From the NCBI GenBank assembly GCA_030407315.1, contig JALQPE010000232.1, forward strand, positions 1 to 64,000: a stretch of 64,000 nucleotides of DNA. The letters run 5' to 3'. The notes below the pieces were generated by a model. The model ran no database searches, was not told the origin of the DNA, and saw nothing but the letters and a program-made list of their open reading frames with translations. Of the stretch, positions 10,293 through 19,750 are shown in pieces (position 1 is the first letter of the stretch; each line of letters opens with the position of its first letter). Source of the DNA: Asparagopsis taxiformis (Eukaryota; Rhodophyta; Florideophyceae; Bonnemaisoniales; Bonnemaisoniaceae). The position numbers and the translations under genes are program-made.

Positions 10293-11783
10293 CTAAGTGA
10301 GACGTAGAAGTGGTAGTTTCTGCACGTATTGCGCCGGTTTGAGGGCTTTGGTCATGATATCTGCGGCATTATGTTCGGTTGGTGTGTGGTGTAAGGTCAT
10401 ATGGCGGCGCTGGATTTGTTCCTTCAGGTAGTGGTACTTGACGTCTATATGTTTGGATTTTGGTGTGGGGTGTTCTGTGTTGGCCGCGGTTATTGCACCG
10501 GCATTGTCCATTCGGAGTGTGCTCGGTTTGGTTTCGCCGTGGCTAAGGTCCTGTAAAACATTTCGTGTGAAGTTTAGATTTTGTGATTTGTGAAAGGCCG
10601 CGACATACTCAGCGTGCTATGTGCTGGTAGCGACAAAGCGTTGTCGTTTTAACTGCCATGCTATGGGCGCATTGTTGTATAGGATGACTGTGCCAGACGT
10701 GGATCGTCTTGTTTCCGTACACGCGGCAAATTCGCTATCGGAATAAGCTTGTAGTGTGGTGTTGAGTGTGATGGGGTAGGTTATGCCTAGGTTTGGGTCC
10801 GTTTTTAGATAGCGAAGAACGCGTAGTGCGGCTTGCCAGTGAAGCATTTTAGGATTTTGAGAGAAGCGGCCAAGATATCCTGTTATGAAGGCGATGTCAG
10901 GACGTGTTGAGTCGGCAAGGTATCTGAGGCTTCCAATAAGAGCTAGAAAGTTGTGTTTCTTGATGCCGAGCGGTTGGGTTAATTTTTCCGTTGTGTTAAG
11001 CAAGTCCGACGCGATGGGTGACTTGGCTGGCTTGGCGTCTGTTAGTTTGTACTTGGAGAGCAGCTGTCTTGTGTATGCTGGTTGTGATATTTTGATGCCC
11101 TGAGTGGTTCGTTCCACTTTCCATCATAAAATGTGGGAGACTGGTCCGAGGTCTTTTAGGAGGTATTTTGTCTGTAGGTGACGCTTGGTGTGTTCGCGTA
11201 ACTCGGGGTTGTTGGAGACGACCATAAAGTCGTCTATTGTGATGATGAGGAGTACAAATTGTGTGCGGTCGTGCGGGGAGGTTAGTATGAAAGTACAGCT
11301 GTCGCTCGAGATGCGCTGAAAGTCTGTTAAGTGGAGGTGGTTTGAGAGGCCTTTAGTGAATATTTGACAGGCCTGTTTTGCTCCGTACATGTTGCCAGTG
11401 ATTTTTCCGACGTAACCAGGATATTTGTAGGTGCCGTCGAATCTTTTCGGCTGATATATGTACAGGGTCTTGTCGTCACCAAATGCTTCGTGGAGAAAGG
11501 CGGAGTCGAGGTCCCAGTGGTGGACCTCGTAGTTGTGGGCTGCGGCGAGGGCTAAGGCTAAGCGGACGGCATCCCGGTCTGCAACTGGTGATGAAATTTT
11601 GTCGGGATCGTAGTGTTCGTTGGGCTTCTGTAGATTGCCTCTGATGTTGCATCGTGTTTTGCGTGCGACGGGGCGGCCCTCTGAGTCTCGTTTGGTTTTG
11701 AGTACGGTCTTGATGGGGAGCAGTGTAGTTCCAGGGGGCACTTGTGATTGTGGGATGTAGGTGATGGTTCCCCTTTTTTCCAA
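10293..11783 (-). pseudogene. Copia-2 reverse transcriptase and RNase H
   Basis: 11783-11124 is the RT, with VHHWDLDSAFLHEAF and LIITIDDFMVV as the catalytic boxes and GNMYGAKQACQIF between them. After a break at 11120, 11117-10617 carries SLRYLADSTRPDIAFITG and SDSEFAACTETRRSTSG (RNase H). A further break leads to 10511-10293, with DNAGAITAANTEHPTPKSKH and HNAADIMTKALKPAQY. The residues are well kept but the frame is interrupted twice. Confidence 0.78.
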
Positions 11784-11788
11784 GTTAT

Positions 11789-12826
11789 CTAGCTCAGAGT
11801 TCCATGATTTTTCCCGTTCCGTCGCATCGGGTGCCTGGCAGGCTTGTTTGAGATTTTTGGGTCGCTGTATATGTTCATCGCTGGTGTGTTAGTAGACGGT
11901 GTCTCAGCATGGTTTGCTGTGGGTGGGTGGGGGAGGAGATGTGCAGTGGCTATTGGATCTTTGTTTGGGTCATATGGTCGAAAGTCTGCTGCTCGGCAGC
12001 GATGGACTGTGTTTTGGTTTTTGTCATAGACGAAGTAGTGTCGGGGATCAACTCTGCCGATGTAGTAGAGAATGATAGCTTTGGGCGACAGTTTTTTGCC
12101 GGGTTTGCGGTCATGTACGTAGTCCGGCTCGCCGAATGTGCAGAATTTGGTGAGGTCTGGAATTGTGCCGTTCCAGAGAGTGTAAGGGGTATTTGTTGGT
12201 GTGACGTATGGGGTGAGTGATTTATATAATCTGCCGCGGCGCAAACAGCATATTCCCATAGCTGGGGTGGCATGCCGGTTGTCAGAAGGAGAGCTCGACT
12301 GATGTCCATTAGTGTGCGGTTAACCCGTTCGCTGATTGCATTTTCCTGGGGTGTGTATGGTTTCGTGGGGTGAGTAGAGATGTGGTTCGAGTTATAGAAC
12401 TGCACTAGTTCGGTACTAAAGTATTCTGGTGCGTTTTCCATGGTTACGTCTGTCACACGGAGTGGTGAGAGACCGTGTATGCGTTCTATGTGTTGTTGTA
12501 GGAGGCGTGCTGCTGTGTTTTTGCGTGGCGAGAAGTATACGTGTAAGTATCGACTTTTCTCGTCAGTGAAAGTAGCGAAGTATCTGTTTCTTGAGATTGA
12601 TGGAGTGGGTAGTGGACCACAGACGTCTGTGTGGATATGTGATCCGAGTGTTGCCGTGCACATTTTGGGATGGAACGGGGCTGATGGTTGCTTTCCCATA
12701 GCACATCCTGTGCAAGTTATGGTTGGTGGTGGATGTTTTAGTGTGTCTGGTAGACCTGCTACGAGGTTGTGTTTGGAAAGGAAGTGGATGCGCTGCGGGT
12801 AGAGGTGTCAGAGTCTGATGTGCCAT
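11789..12826 (-). pseudogene. Copia-2 integrase remnant
   Basis: Three overlapping frames carry the integrase. A zinc-finger tail (TCTGCAMGKQPSAPF) leads to SHIHTDVCGPL (first Asp) and SRYLHVYFSPRKN. At the second catalytic site the text is VTMENAPEYFS, where SDN would be expected (Copia-1 has TSDNALEYYS), so the Asp appears changed to Glu. The Glu block PQENAISERVNRTLM is present. A frameshift near 12220 leads into 11789-12259 (TLWNGTIPDLTKFCTFGEPD...ILYYIGRVDPRHYFVYD). Confidence 0.7.
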
Positions 12827-14511
12827 GAATGATAGTCTAGTACGACCTGAGTGTGTTTGATTGTAACGGGGGGTAGCGTGGTCTTGACCAGTTGTTTTGT
12901 TGGGCGGGATGCCTTTGTTGTGGTTGTGGGTGGACGGTGGCAGCGTGTCTGAGGTGGTAGTGCTATGGTTTTGGGGAGTGTAGGTTTAGGGCTGGGTGGA
13001 GGAGGCTTGTTGCGTGTTTGATTTTGGGATATTGTAGGTCGTGATTTGTGTGGTTGGTGCTGTTGTTTGGACCGAGTGAAGTGTTTCAGTGGTATGGAAT
13101 TGGTCGGAAGTTTGGTTGATTTAGTCGCCGTGAGCTGCGAGGGGGTTGATTTGGCCCTCTTAGCGGTAGAGTGCGGAGTGGGTTGTGGTGCATTTGTAGC
13201 GCGTGTTCGTGGGGCAATGGAGAGTTGGAATGGTTTCGGTGTTGTGAGACGAGGCCTGTAAATGGGTTGAGGGGCAGTTGGTCGAGAGAGAGCGGACGGT
13301 GTGGCGCGTGTCTGTTGGGTCGAACGGAGTTGAGGGGTTGGTTTGTGCTTCTTTGGTTGTGGTTTGTCGACTGTGCGTACGCCGTGGCATTGCTGTAGAA
13401 CTGGTTGGTTGGTGGCATTGGCGCCTGTAGAATACGAGTTCTGTACGGTTTGTGTGGTTGGTGGGGGTGGGGAATGACGGCGAGCGTGAGTGTGTGGATC
13501 TGTGAAGGGGTTGTTGCTCAGTGGTGAGTGATGTAAGGAATGGAGTGCTGTGTGTGACTCAGGGTTTAGGTGATAGAGGTTGTTTTGGCGTGATGCTGTT
13601 GCGACAATGATGTGTGGTGGCGGTGGAGGTTGGCGGGTAGTGACATATGCTGTTCTTTTTTGGAATAGCATGTCGTCTTTGTTTGCGAGTTGGCTGACCG
13701 AGAGTAGATTGTGTTTTGCTCCGGGTAGGGTAACAGCTTTTGCTATGTGTAAGTGTCTTCGATTGGTTATAGGGATGTTCACAGAGCCCGTGTGTGATAT
13801 GTTGGCTAGTTTTCCTGACGCTGTGACAGTGTATTGATGGGTCGGGTACATGGTAGGATGTGGATGCTGGAGGTGCGTCGGGAAGGCACCTGAGCCCAGA
13901 AGGTACGAAGAATTTGAGGGCGTTTTTATTGTGCTAGAATACGGGGAGTCGGGATGTGGGGTCGCTGTGGTGGTTTGCTGAGGCGTCGGTGGAAGGTGGT
14001 TTATGTCGGGTGGGGGAGGCAGTGGAGTTTGGGTAGGGAACGGAATGGGTTCCTGTTGGGGTTGGTGCGGCAACTTTGGCATGTATTGGATCGCTGACGG
14101 GGTATGTGTGTGGTACGCCGTGTAGTGTGGTGGCGGTGCAATGCTGTATTGTGCTTGGTGAATAGGCTGTTTGGGGTGAGCGAGGTTGAGGAGATTTCGG
14201 CGGGTATAGCATTGGGCCGTGTCGTGTGTGGGGGACCCGTGATACGTACACCATAAACCGCGGTGTTTTCGACGAGGGGGTGTTACGGTATTAACGTCGA
14301 GGTAGGCGGGGCGGGTGTTTCGGCGGTGTCCTCTATCTCGTCGTCCGCGGGTGCGTACGTATGGCTGCGCATGCGATGGTTGTGGCATGTAGGTCGTGGG
14401 GGCGTAAGGAGATGTCATTTGTGGGTACGGTGGGGGTTGTGGTGCTGGGGGAGTGGTTTGGGGATAGGGAAGGGAGGTGGCCTGTACCGCTTGGGCGTGG
14501 TCAACAAGCAT
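12808..14511 (-). pseudogene. Copia-2 gag C-terminus, protease and linker region
   Basis: A 567-codon open frame, rich in Pro, Thr and His. Near residues 80-105 is WCTYHGSPTHDTAQC, a C-x2-H-x4-H-x4-C variant of the zinc knuckle. Near residue 201 is YLLGSGAFPTHL, the position of the copia protease DSGA box; the catalytic Asp is Gly here, whereas Copia-1 keeps LDSGAN. The GAG-pre-integrase-like LPGAKHNLLSVSQLANKDDM follows. The frame then continues as low-complexity sequence, probably shifted relative to the original integrase N-terminus. Confidence 0.6.
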
Positions 14512-14583
14512 GGTAAAGAAAAGCTCAAGGGAGGGTCTTCGTCCATTGTGGAAGTTGTGGAAATTTGAGAGCTCCCGTATCAG

Positions 14584-15060
14584 CTAATGCCAGTCGGGGA
14601 GGTGTTTCAGTCCGTCAATGACAAATTGGACAGTGGTGGTCTCTTCATCGATATTGGGAAACCCGGTTTGGAGCATAGTTTCCCGGAGTTCTCGGTGGCT
14701 GGAAATGTACTCCGTGATTGCCTCAGGAGGTTTATGCTTGAGTTGGGTAGCACGGTATCTTAAGTTTGCCTCTGAATGTTGTGGGGGTATGAGGGAGAGT
14801 TTGGTTTTGAGTTGTTGGTATATACCAGATGGGTGTCCTGATAAGACTGCGGGGCTGATGCCTTTTAGAATTTCAGGAGAGATGTGTGGGACCACTAGTA
14901 GACGTGCTAATGAGAGATCATGCTGGTACTTTTTGGTCGCCACATGATCATCGGGATCAGGGGTAGGGGGAGGAGGGCCAACGATGTGGGGTAATATGTC
15001 GTGAACAGCAGCGTGGCTTTCCACGCTGATTTTCCATTGAATGATGTTTGTCTGGGTCAA
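14584..15060 (-). pseudogene. Copia-2 gag, N-terminal part
   Basis: 158 codons with the helical copia gag (UBN2-type) pattern: start MTQTNIIQWKISVESHAAVH, a proline-rich linker, then ATQLKHKPPEAITEYISSHR. A stop at 14584 separates it from the downstream zinc-knuckle region in another frame. In an intact element this protein would form the virus-like particle. Confidence 0.7.
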
Positions 15061-15434
15061 GGGGGGAAGTCGAAGTGTGGGATGAGAGTAGGCTGGACAG
15101 ATTGGGCCGGATAAGCCTGAGAATGTGGTGGGGGTGTTTGATCGGTCATCGTTAGGGATTGTCCACGGGTGTCAGACTCGAGGTAAGCTTATGCTAGGAG
15201 ATCGCGCGGGAGGTGATCGAGCTCAAGTTGTCTAGCTCTTTGTTGAGCGTAGTGCTGTCTTCGTCGAGCACGAGATGAGAGATCGTGGAGGTCAATGGTG
15301 AAATTGGTATGCTTCGGCGGTGTAGGGACTTGGCTCAAAGTTTGGGGAAGGGCGGTTTAGGGTCATCGCTCTGCTTCTTGTCGAGTTGGGTGGGGAGGGA
15401 GGAATGAAAGATGGGGGGAGGTGAGGCAACAGTG
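15061..15434 (-). other. Copia-2 untranslated leader
   Basis: About 370 bases between primer-binding site and gag. The only open frames are short and unsupported, and I see no further structure. Confidence 0.5.
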
Positions 15435-15458
15435 GTTATCGTGTTGGGTCCATAACCT
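15435..15458 (-). promoter_or_regulatory. Copia-2 primer-binding site (iMet half-tRNA type)
   Basis: On the minus strand, just after the LTR, the site begins GGTTATGGACCCAACACG. On the plus strand TTGGGTCCATAACC has the form of an initiator-Met anticodon arm. It abuts the LTR with no spacer, as in Copia-1. Confidence 0.65.
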
Positions 15459-15554
15459 GTTGATGTGTCGACTGAGACATAGCCCCATTTACTTTCTCGG
15501 ATGGATCGGCCGACGGTGCTTAAGTATCTACTGAGGTGCTTACAGTGGTATGGT

Positions 15555-16209
15555 TGTGAAAAGGTCCATGTGGAACGCAGTCGGAGGGTGGAATACTCTA
15601 CAAGATGGATCGGCAAAACAGATTTGGCACGTAGCCACTTCGCTCCCTCGCTCGTGCCTTTTTTCTTTCTAGCTTCTCTAGATGCTGCTATTTATAATAA
15701 ACACCTCTGTGCTCCATGTGAGCTACCAGCATTGCTTCTGCGTTCCAGGTGAACTGCCAGATGTGCTTCCGCGCTCCAGGTGAGCTGCCGGATATTATTG
15801 CTGTCCCGCTCCATGTGAGCTACTGACTCAGCCGCAGTTAATATCTCAATACTAAGCTGCTGATAGTGCGTGGGGTAGCGGATGCTGATCGTAGCGTCGG
15901 GGAGCTAATGCTGTTGGTCGGCGCCAACTTCTGGTGCTGAGTATACAAGCTCCATTGACCTGCATATGCCAAGCTGCTGGTGATAGCGTCATTAATCGTA
16001 TCTGCTAATATAAGCACACTGACAGAGCCCGTATGTCAGTCGTGCAATCGCGCGGCGGCGATTGGCTGCTCCTGTAATCTTTCGCTCGGCGGCGACAGGA
16101 ATATAGTAATATAAGCTCTCATGCGGCGATGAGTTCACACGTGTGATACAGCACACGTGTAACTGTGGAACTATTTCCACTTCGTATCATATTCATTGGA
16201 TTTCTCACA
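15555..16209 (-). repeat. Copia-3 3' LTR
   Basis: 655 bp, TGTGAAAAGG...TTTCTCACA, matching 20881-21535. Four imperfect 31-35-bp repeats (start gctcca/gttcca) lie at 15711-15840, and two CACGTG motifs at 16138-16143 and 16154-16159. Confidence 0.95.
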
Positions 16210-16219
16210 CACCCCCAGT
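16210..16219 (-). promoter_or_regulatory. Copia-3 polypurine tract
   Basis: Minus-strand CTGGGGGTG abuts the 3' LTR start TGTGAG. This is the expected plus-strand primer site. Confidence 0.6.
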
Positions 16220-16300
16220 TGGTGTGGTTTCACAACGAAACCAACTTCGCAGCAAGCACTTGATTTCTAGAGATATCAAGTGGAGCCATGGCAGCTCTGC

Positions 16301-18100
16301 TTATTTCCATGTAATGCTGTCGAGCTCTTTCCCGACGTTAAAATCAATGCTTAACTCACCGCTCGTGCAGATGTTATTCAGCTGTTCATATAGGTGTAAG
16401 TTGCGTTTGGTGAGCGCGTCTGCCACATTCAAGTGTCCTGGTATCCATCGCAACGTGTCCAAGTCTCCAGACTCAAAGCTGTTTCTTATACGCTCGACAG
16501 TTTGCCTAAGCCTGAAATCTCTGCCTTCGTGCAAAGAGGTAATTGTATCATATAAAGCGTGCGAGTCAACTTGTAACTTATGCTTCAGGCGTGTAGAGGA
16601 AAAGATGGAGTTGTAAGCGGACTTCAGATAATAACCGCGGTCATCTGCGTCAGCAGCGGCAAGGATCTCGGCCCCATAAGAGGAGTAGCATACCCTTCTC
16701 TGTTTGTTGCTTGTCCAGTCGATGGGATGAAATATAGTCTCGTTGCTTCCTACGTGGATCAAAAGTCCGGTTAGTAATCCGGTCTGTCCATATGAGCGAT
16801 GTCGTGATATGTTGAAGGCTGCATCTGCGAATGTGTAAATGTATGCGGTAATCACCTGGTGTCCGCACATTCGTTTGAATGTGATCACTGGTTTCAGCTT
16901 CATTAGTTCTTTTACGCAGTTGTTAGCTTCAACGAGGTGTCCGACCGTTAGTTGGGATGTACTCTGCTGCATCCACGACGCCACGAATGATGCTTGTGGT
17001 AATGCACCACCTCCAAGAAAGTTGACGATGCCGGCCAAGCTTTTTAGCATTGTTACTTCGTTATCGATAGCCTTTTCTCCCTGCTCGTTCTTACGTGTCC
17101 TCGATAGTTCAATGGGTTTGATTCTTGCGAAGTAATTTTCCATGGATAAAGTGATGGTGCCCAGCGAAGTTTGTGAAAGGTCGCATCCGTTGAATGTGAA
17201 GGGTTTATCGACAACATACTTCAAGTATGTTGTCGATAAACCCTTCACATTCGGAAAGTTTCCAATCTCGAATCGGTTGCCCAGCTCTTTCGCAAAGTGG
17301 TTTATGCTTTCAATTTCGCCAGCAATTAGGAAGTCGTCAGTAACTTTAGCAACAATTAGGCTTAGCGTACCTTGGTGGTCTTTCACAATATATATTTGGC
17401 TTATCCCGAATACTCTTTGCATCCCGTACGCATCGATCATCCATTGTTCGATTGTGGTCGCCCATTGTCTTCCAGCTTCTGCAATACCATAAGGGAGTAG
17501 TGTTAGTTTCCATAGGAGGCCGCGGTCTCCGTTCCATTCTTTCGGTGGGCGAACAAATATGTCGCGCTTGATGGGTCCGCTCTGGAGGTAAGCTCCTTTG
17601 AGGTCCGCAAGAGCGAGTCGAAAGTTGAAGATGGCAGCGATGGAAAGCACGAGTCTGATGCAATCGAATTGTGCAGTCGAAGAGTCTTTCCGTATGTCGT
17701 TCTTTTCCTTGTCTCTATTCCCGTGGGGGACAATACGCGCTTTCAGTTTCCGCTCACCTGATTCCGATGTTTTGATCTTGTAAACTACATGTGATGATAT
17801 CACATTTGATTCTGCTGGTACTTCTTTTTCAGGTACGATTGTATATGCTTCTTTCCAATTTCCGTCGTGCTCTTCCTCAAATGCTGTCTCTAGAATCCAT
17901 GGGGGCGCAAATTCGAGGCCTTTTCGATTGACCTGGGACGTTCCTATTTCATCGAATATCTGTTGCAAAACAAGTTTTTTTCTTGATTGGAGCTCTGTAT
18001 ATAGTTGTGGTGGTTCTCTTGGTGTTGACGTGCTTCCAATGTCTTTCTGTGCGTCTCTGGTGTGGCTTGGTTCTTTTAGGGTGTTATCATTGTTGCTCAT
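16301..18100 (-). CDS. Copia-3 reverse transcriptase and RNase H
   Basis: 599 codons with its own ATG (18100). RT (RVT_2): LALADLKGAYLQSGPIKRD (first Asp), LLPYGIAEAGRQWAT, VAKVTDDFLIAGE (catalytic DD). RNase H: YTFADAAFNISRH (Asp), CYSSYGAEILAAAD (Glu), LQVDSHALYDTI (Asp), WIPGHLNVADALTKRN. Between RT and RNase H, residues encoded by 17192-17252 come from a perfect 30-bp inverted duplication that keeps the frame; this stretch may be an insertion and could impair the protein. Having its own start codon, not a fusion with integrase, is unusual for copia pol. Confidence 0.8.
   Translation of the reverse strand: MSNNDNTLKEPSHTRDAQKDIGSTSTPREPPQLYTELQSRKKLVLQQIFDEIGTSQVNRKGLEFAPPWILETAFEEEHDGNWKEAYTIVPEKEVPAESNVISSHVVYKIKTSESGERKLKARIVPHGNRDKEKNDIRKDSSTAQFDCIRLVLSIAAIFNFRLALADLKGAYLQSGPIKRDIFVRPPKEWNGDRGLLWKLTLLPYGIAEAGRQWATTIEQWMIDAYGMQRVFGISQIYIVKDHQGTLSLIVAKVTDDFLIAGEIESINHFAKELGNRFEIGNFPNVKGLSTTYLKYVVDKPFTFNGCDLSQTSLGTITLSMENYFARIKPIELSRTRKNEQGEKAIDNEVTMLKSLAGIVNFLGGGALPQASFVASWMQQSTSQLTVGHLVEANNCVKELMKLKPVITFKRMCGHQVITAYIYTFADAAFNISRHRSYGQTGLLTGLLIHVGSNETIFHPIDWTSNKQRRVCYSSYGAEILAAADADDRGYYLKSAYNSIFSSTRLKHKLQVDSHALYDTITSLHEGRDFRLRQTVERIRNSFESGDLDTLRWIPGHLNVADALTKRNLHLYEQLNNICTSGELSIDFNVGKELDSITWK
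17192..17252. repeat. Perfect inverted duplication, 30-bp arms, 1-nt spacer
   Basis: Arms 17192-17221 and 17223-17252 are exact reverse complements around c17222, inside the Copia-3 RT-RNase H frame, which stays open. Confidence 0.95.
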
Positions 18101-18205
18101 TTTGTTGAGGCAGAGGTGACGCTTCTGGGATGCTTGTAGCGATCTTACTCACACACCCCCCACCTCTGTCTCACATTTTATGTAGGTCATTCGGGTATGT
18201 TTTGC
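18101..18205 (-). promoter_or_regulatory. Gap between integrase and RT with an internal PPT-like copy
   Basis: 105 non-coding bases. At 18149-18164 the plus strand reads ctcacacacccccca, repeating the PPT/LTR junction at 16204-16217. On the minus strand GGTGGGGGGTGTGTGAG mimics PPT plus LTR start. It is a candidate central polypurine tract. Confidence 0.4.
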
Positions 18206-19750
18206 TTATTGTGTGAGTGTGGTGTCGGTTCCATGCTGTAGGGCTTCTTCTAGGGTGTAGGTTGCGAGATCTTCTGTTAGTTGTCCTTGAGGGACGAGTC
18301 GGATGTCTTCGTAAGCCACTTTCATAGGGGGTCCGTGTGTAGCTGTTATTCCTTTTGCAATAAGGAAGTGTGGGTGACATGATATTACTCTGGCTTTTTT
18401 CCATTGATTCGGCTCGTTATGTTTGGTGGATTTGTGATATACCCATATCAGTCTGTTGACAGGCAACATGTTGGTAGGGACAGTGTTAGGTGCGCGTGTA
18501 TGCAAGAGTTTGTGTAATGCGCGGGTGGCAGTCTGCGATTTGTATGCTTCGAGGAGATCTTGAGAGATGGTGCTTGTGGGTATGCCAAGGATGGACGGCG
18601 AGTATCCTCTGGCGAGTTGGAATGAGCTTAGGAGTTTTGAACCTGAGAACAGGTTTGATAGGAAGCAAGAGCGTGCGATGATGGACTCAGTTTTTGATGA
18701 GCAGCGTTCGGCTGAGATTCGGGCTATAATGTTCTTGATAATTGCGTTCTTTCGTTCGACGATTCCAGATTTGTTGTGGCGTCTGGTGGGTCTTGGGCAT
18801 ATGGTGATATGATGTCTTGTGCATAGGGCGTGAATAGCGCTCTTGTCGAATTCCTGGTCTCCTGAGAGCTTACTGGGAGCTCCGTGTCTAAATATCCATT
18901 CATTTTCTATGGATGTTGCAATGAAGTCCTGGGAACGGGTTGGCGCGATTATGACTTCAGAGTAAGAGGAAAAAGTGTCCACTATATGGAGACACACTAA
19001 TTGTCTCTTCCTTACATTAGTCCAGAAGAAGTCGAGTTGAATCTCTTCGTTAAACTGACTGTTAATTCGAGAGAAAGAGATCTTCCGTGTGATGGATGGT
19101 CTTCCGTGGCCTGAGCAGATTTCGCATGCGCTGGCGACGGATTTGAGGCAGTGGTCCAGGGGCGGAGTGAGGCAGTTGGCGCGTTTGAGAAGCTCTTTCA
19201 TATCTTCGTATCGGGCATGGGAGTAGCGATGGATTCGCTTTGCGATAGAAAGTGGGCTGTCGTGGGTAAGGAGATTATTGGAGGATATAATAGATCTGGC
19301 TGTGCTGGAGCGATGAGGTACAATATCCACGTGGATTCGTTCGTTTCCATTTGCATCTTTTGTCACATGTGTAAAAAATTTTCGGGGCTTTGAGTCGAAA
19401 GGACGTGAGATGATGACGAATGGTTTGGTGGTAAGGTTATATGTGTCGGAGAACTTCCGTGCATCAAGGCCGATGATGACTGGTGCTGGACCATCGATAA
19501 TGTCGAATTCGAAGGTGGTAGGGAGGCCATTAACGTCAAACGTAGTGAATGACCATGATCCGAGAACCGGTTGTGCGGATGATGGAGAAGGCCCCCAGCT
19601 ATGTGTGTAATGACGGGTGCATGAGGATATGACAAAGGATATCCCTAAGATGTTGCTGAGGAGGGTGGCTGCGTAAATACCGCCGACAGATATGGGTGCT
19701 CCTTCGTCGAGGATAGGGTTGGGATCCGAGGCGGGATGCTCGGATCCCAT
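18206..19750 (-). CDS. Copia-3 protease and integrase
   Basis: 514 codons starting at the TAATG overlap with gag. The N-terminal retropepsin has ILDEGAP, where DSGA/DTGA is usual: the Asp is kept but the next residue is Glu. PVIIGLDARK is the second retropepsin landmark. Then come the integrase HHCC finger (HRYSHARYED...CEIC) and core with IQLDFFWTN (Asp), SKLSGDQEFDKS (Asp) and NKSGIVERKNAIIKN (Glu). All three catalytic residues are in place. It separates from RT-RNase H by a stop and 105 non-coding bases holding a PPT-like tract. Confidence 0.82.
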   Translation of the reverse strand: MGSEHPASDPNPILDEGAPISVGGIYAATLLSNILGISFVISSCTRHYTHSWGPSPSSAQPVLGSWSFTTFDVNGLPTTFEFDIIDGPAPVIIGLDARKFSDTYNLTTKPFVIISRPFDSKPRKFFTHVTKDANGNERIHVDIVPHRSSTARSIISSNNLLTHDSPLSIAKRIHRYSHARYEDMKELLKRANCLTPPLDHCLKSVASACEICSGHGRPSITRKISFSRINSQFNEEIQLDFFWTNVRKRQLVCLHIVDTFSSYSEVIIAPTRSQDFIATSIENEWIFRHGAPSKLSGDQEFDKSAIHALCTRHHITICPRPTRRHNKSGIVERKNAIIKNIIARISAERCSSKTESIIARSCFLSNLFSGSKLLSSFQLARGYSPSILGIPTSTISQDLLEAYKSQTATRALHKLLHTRAPNTVPTNMLPVNRLIWVYHKSTKHNEPNQWKKARVISCHPHFLIAKGITATHGPPMKVAYEDIRLVPQGQLTEDLATYTLEEALQHGTDTTLTQ

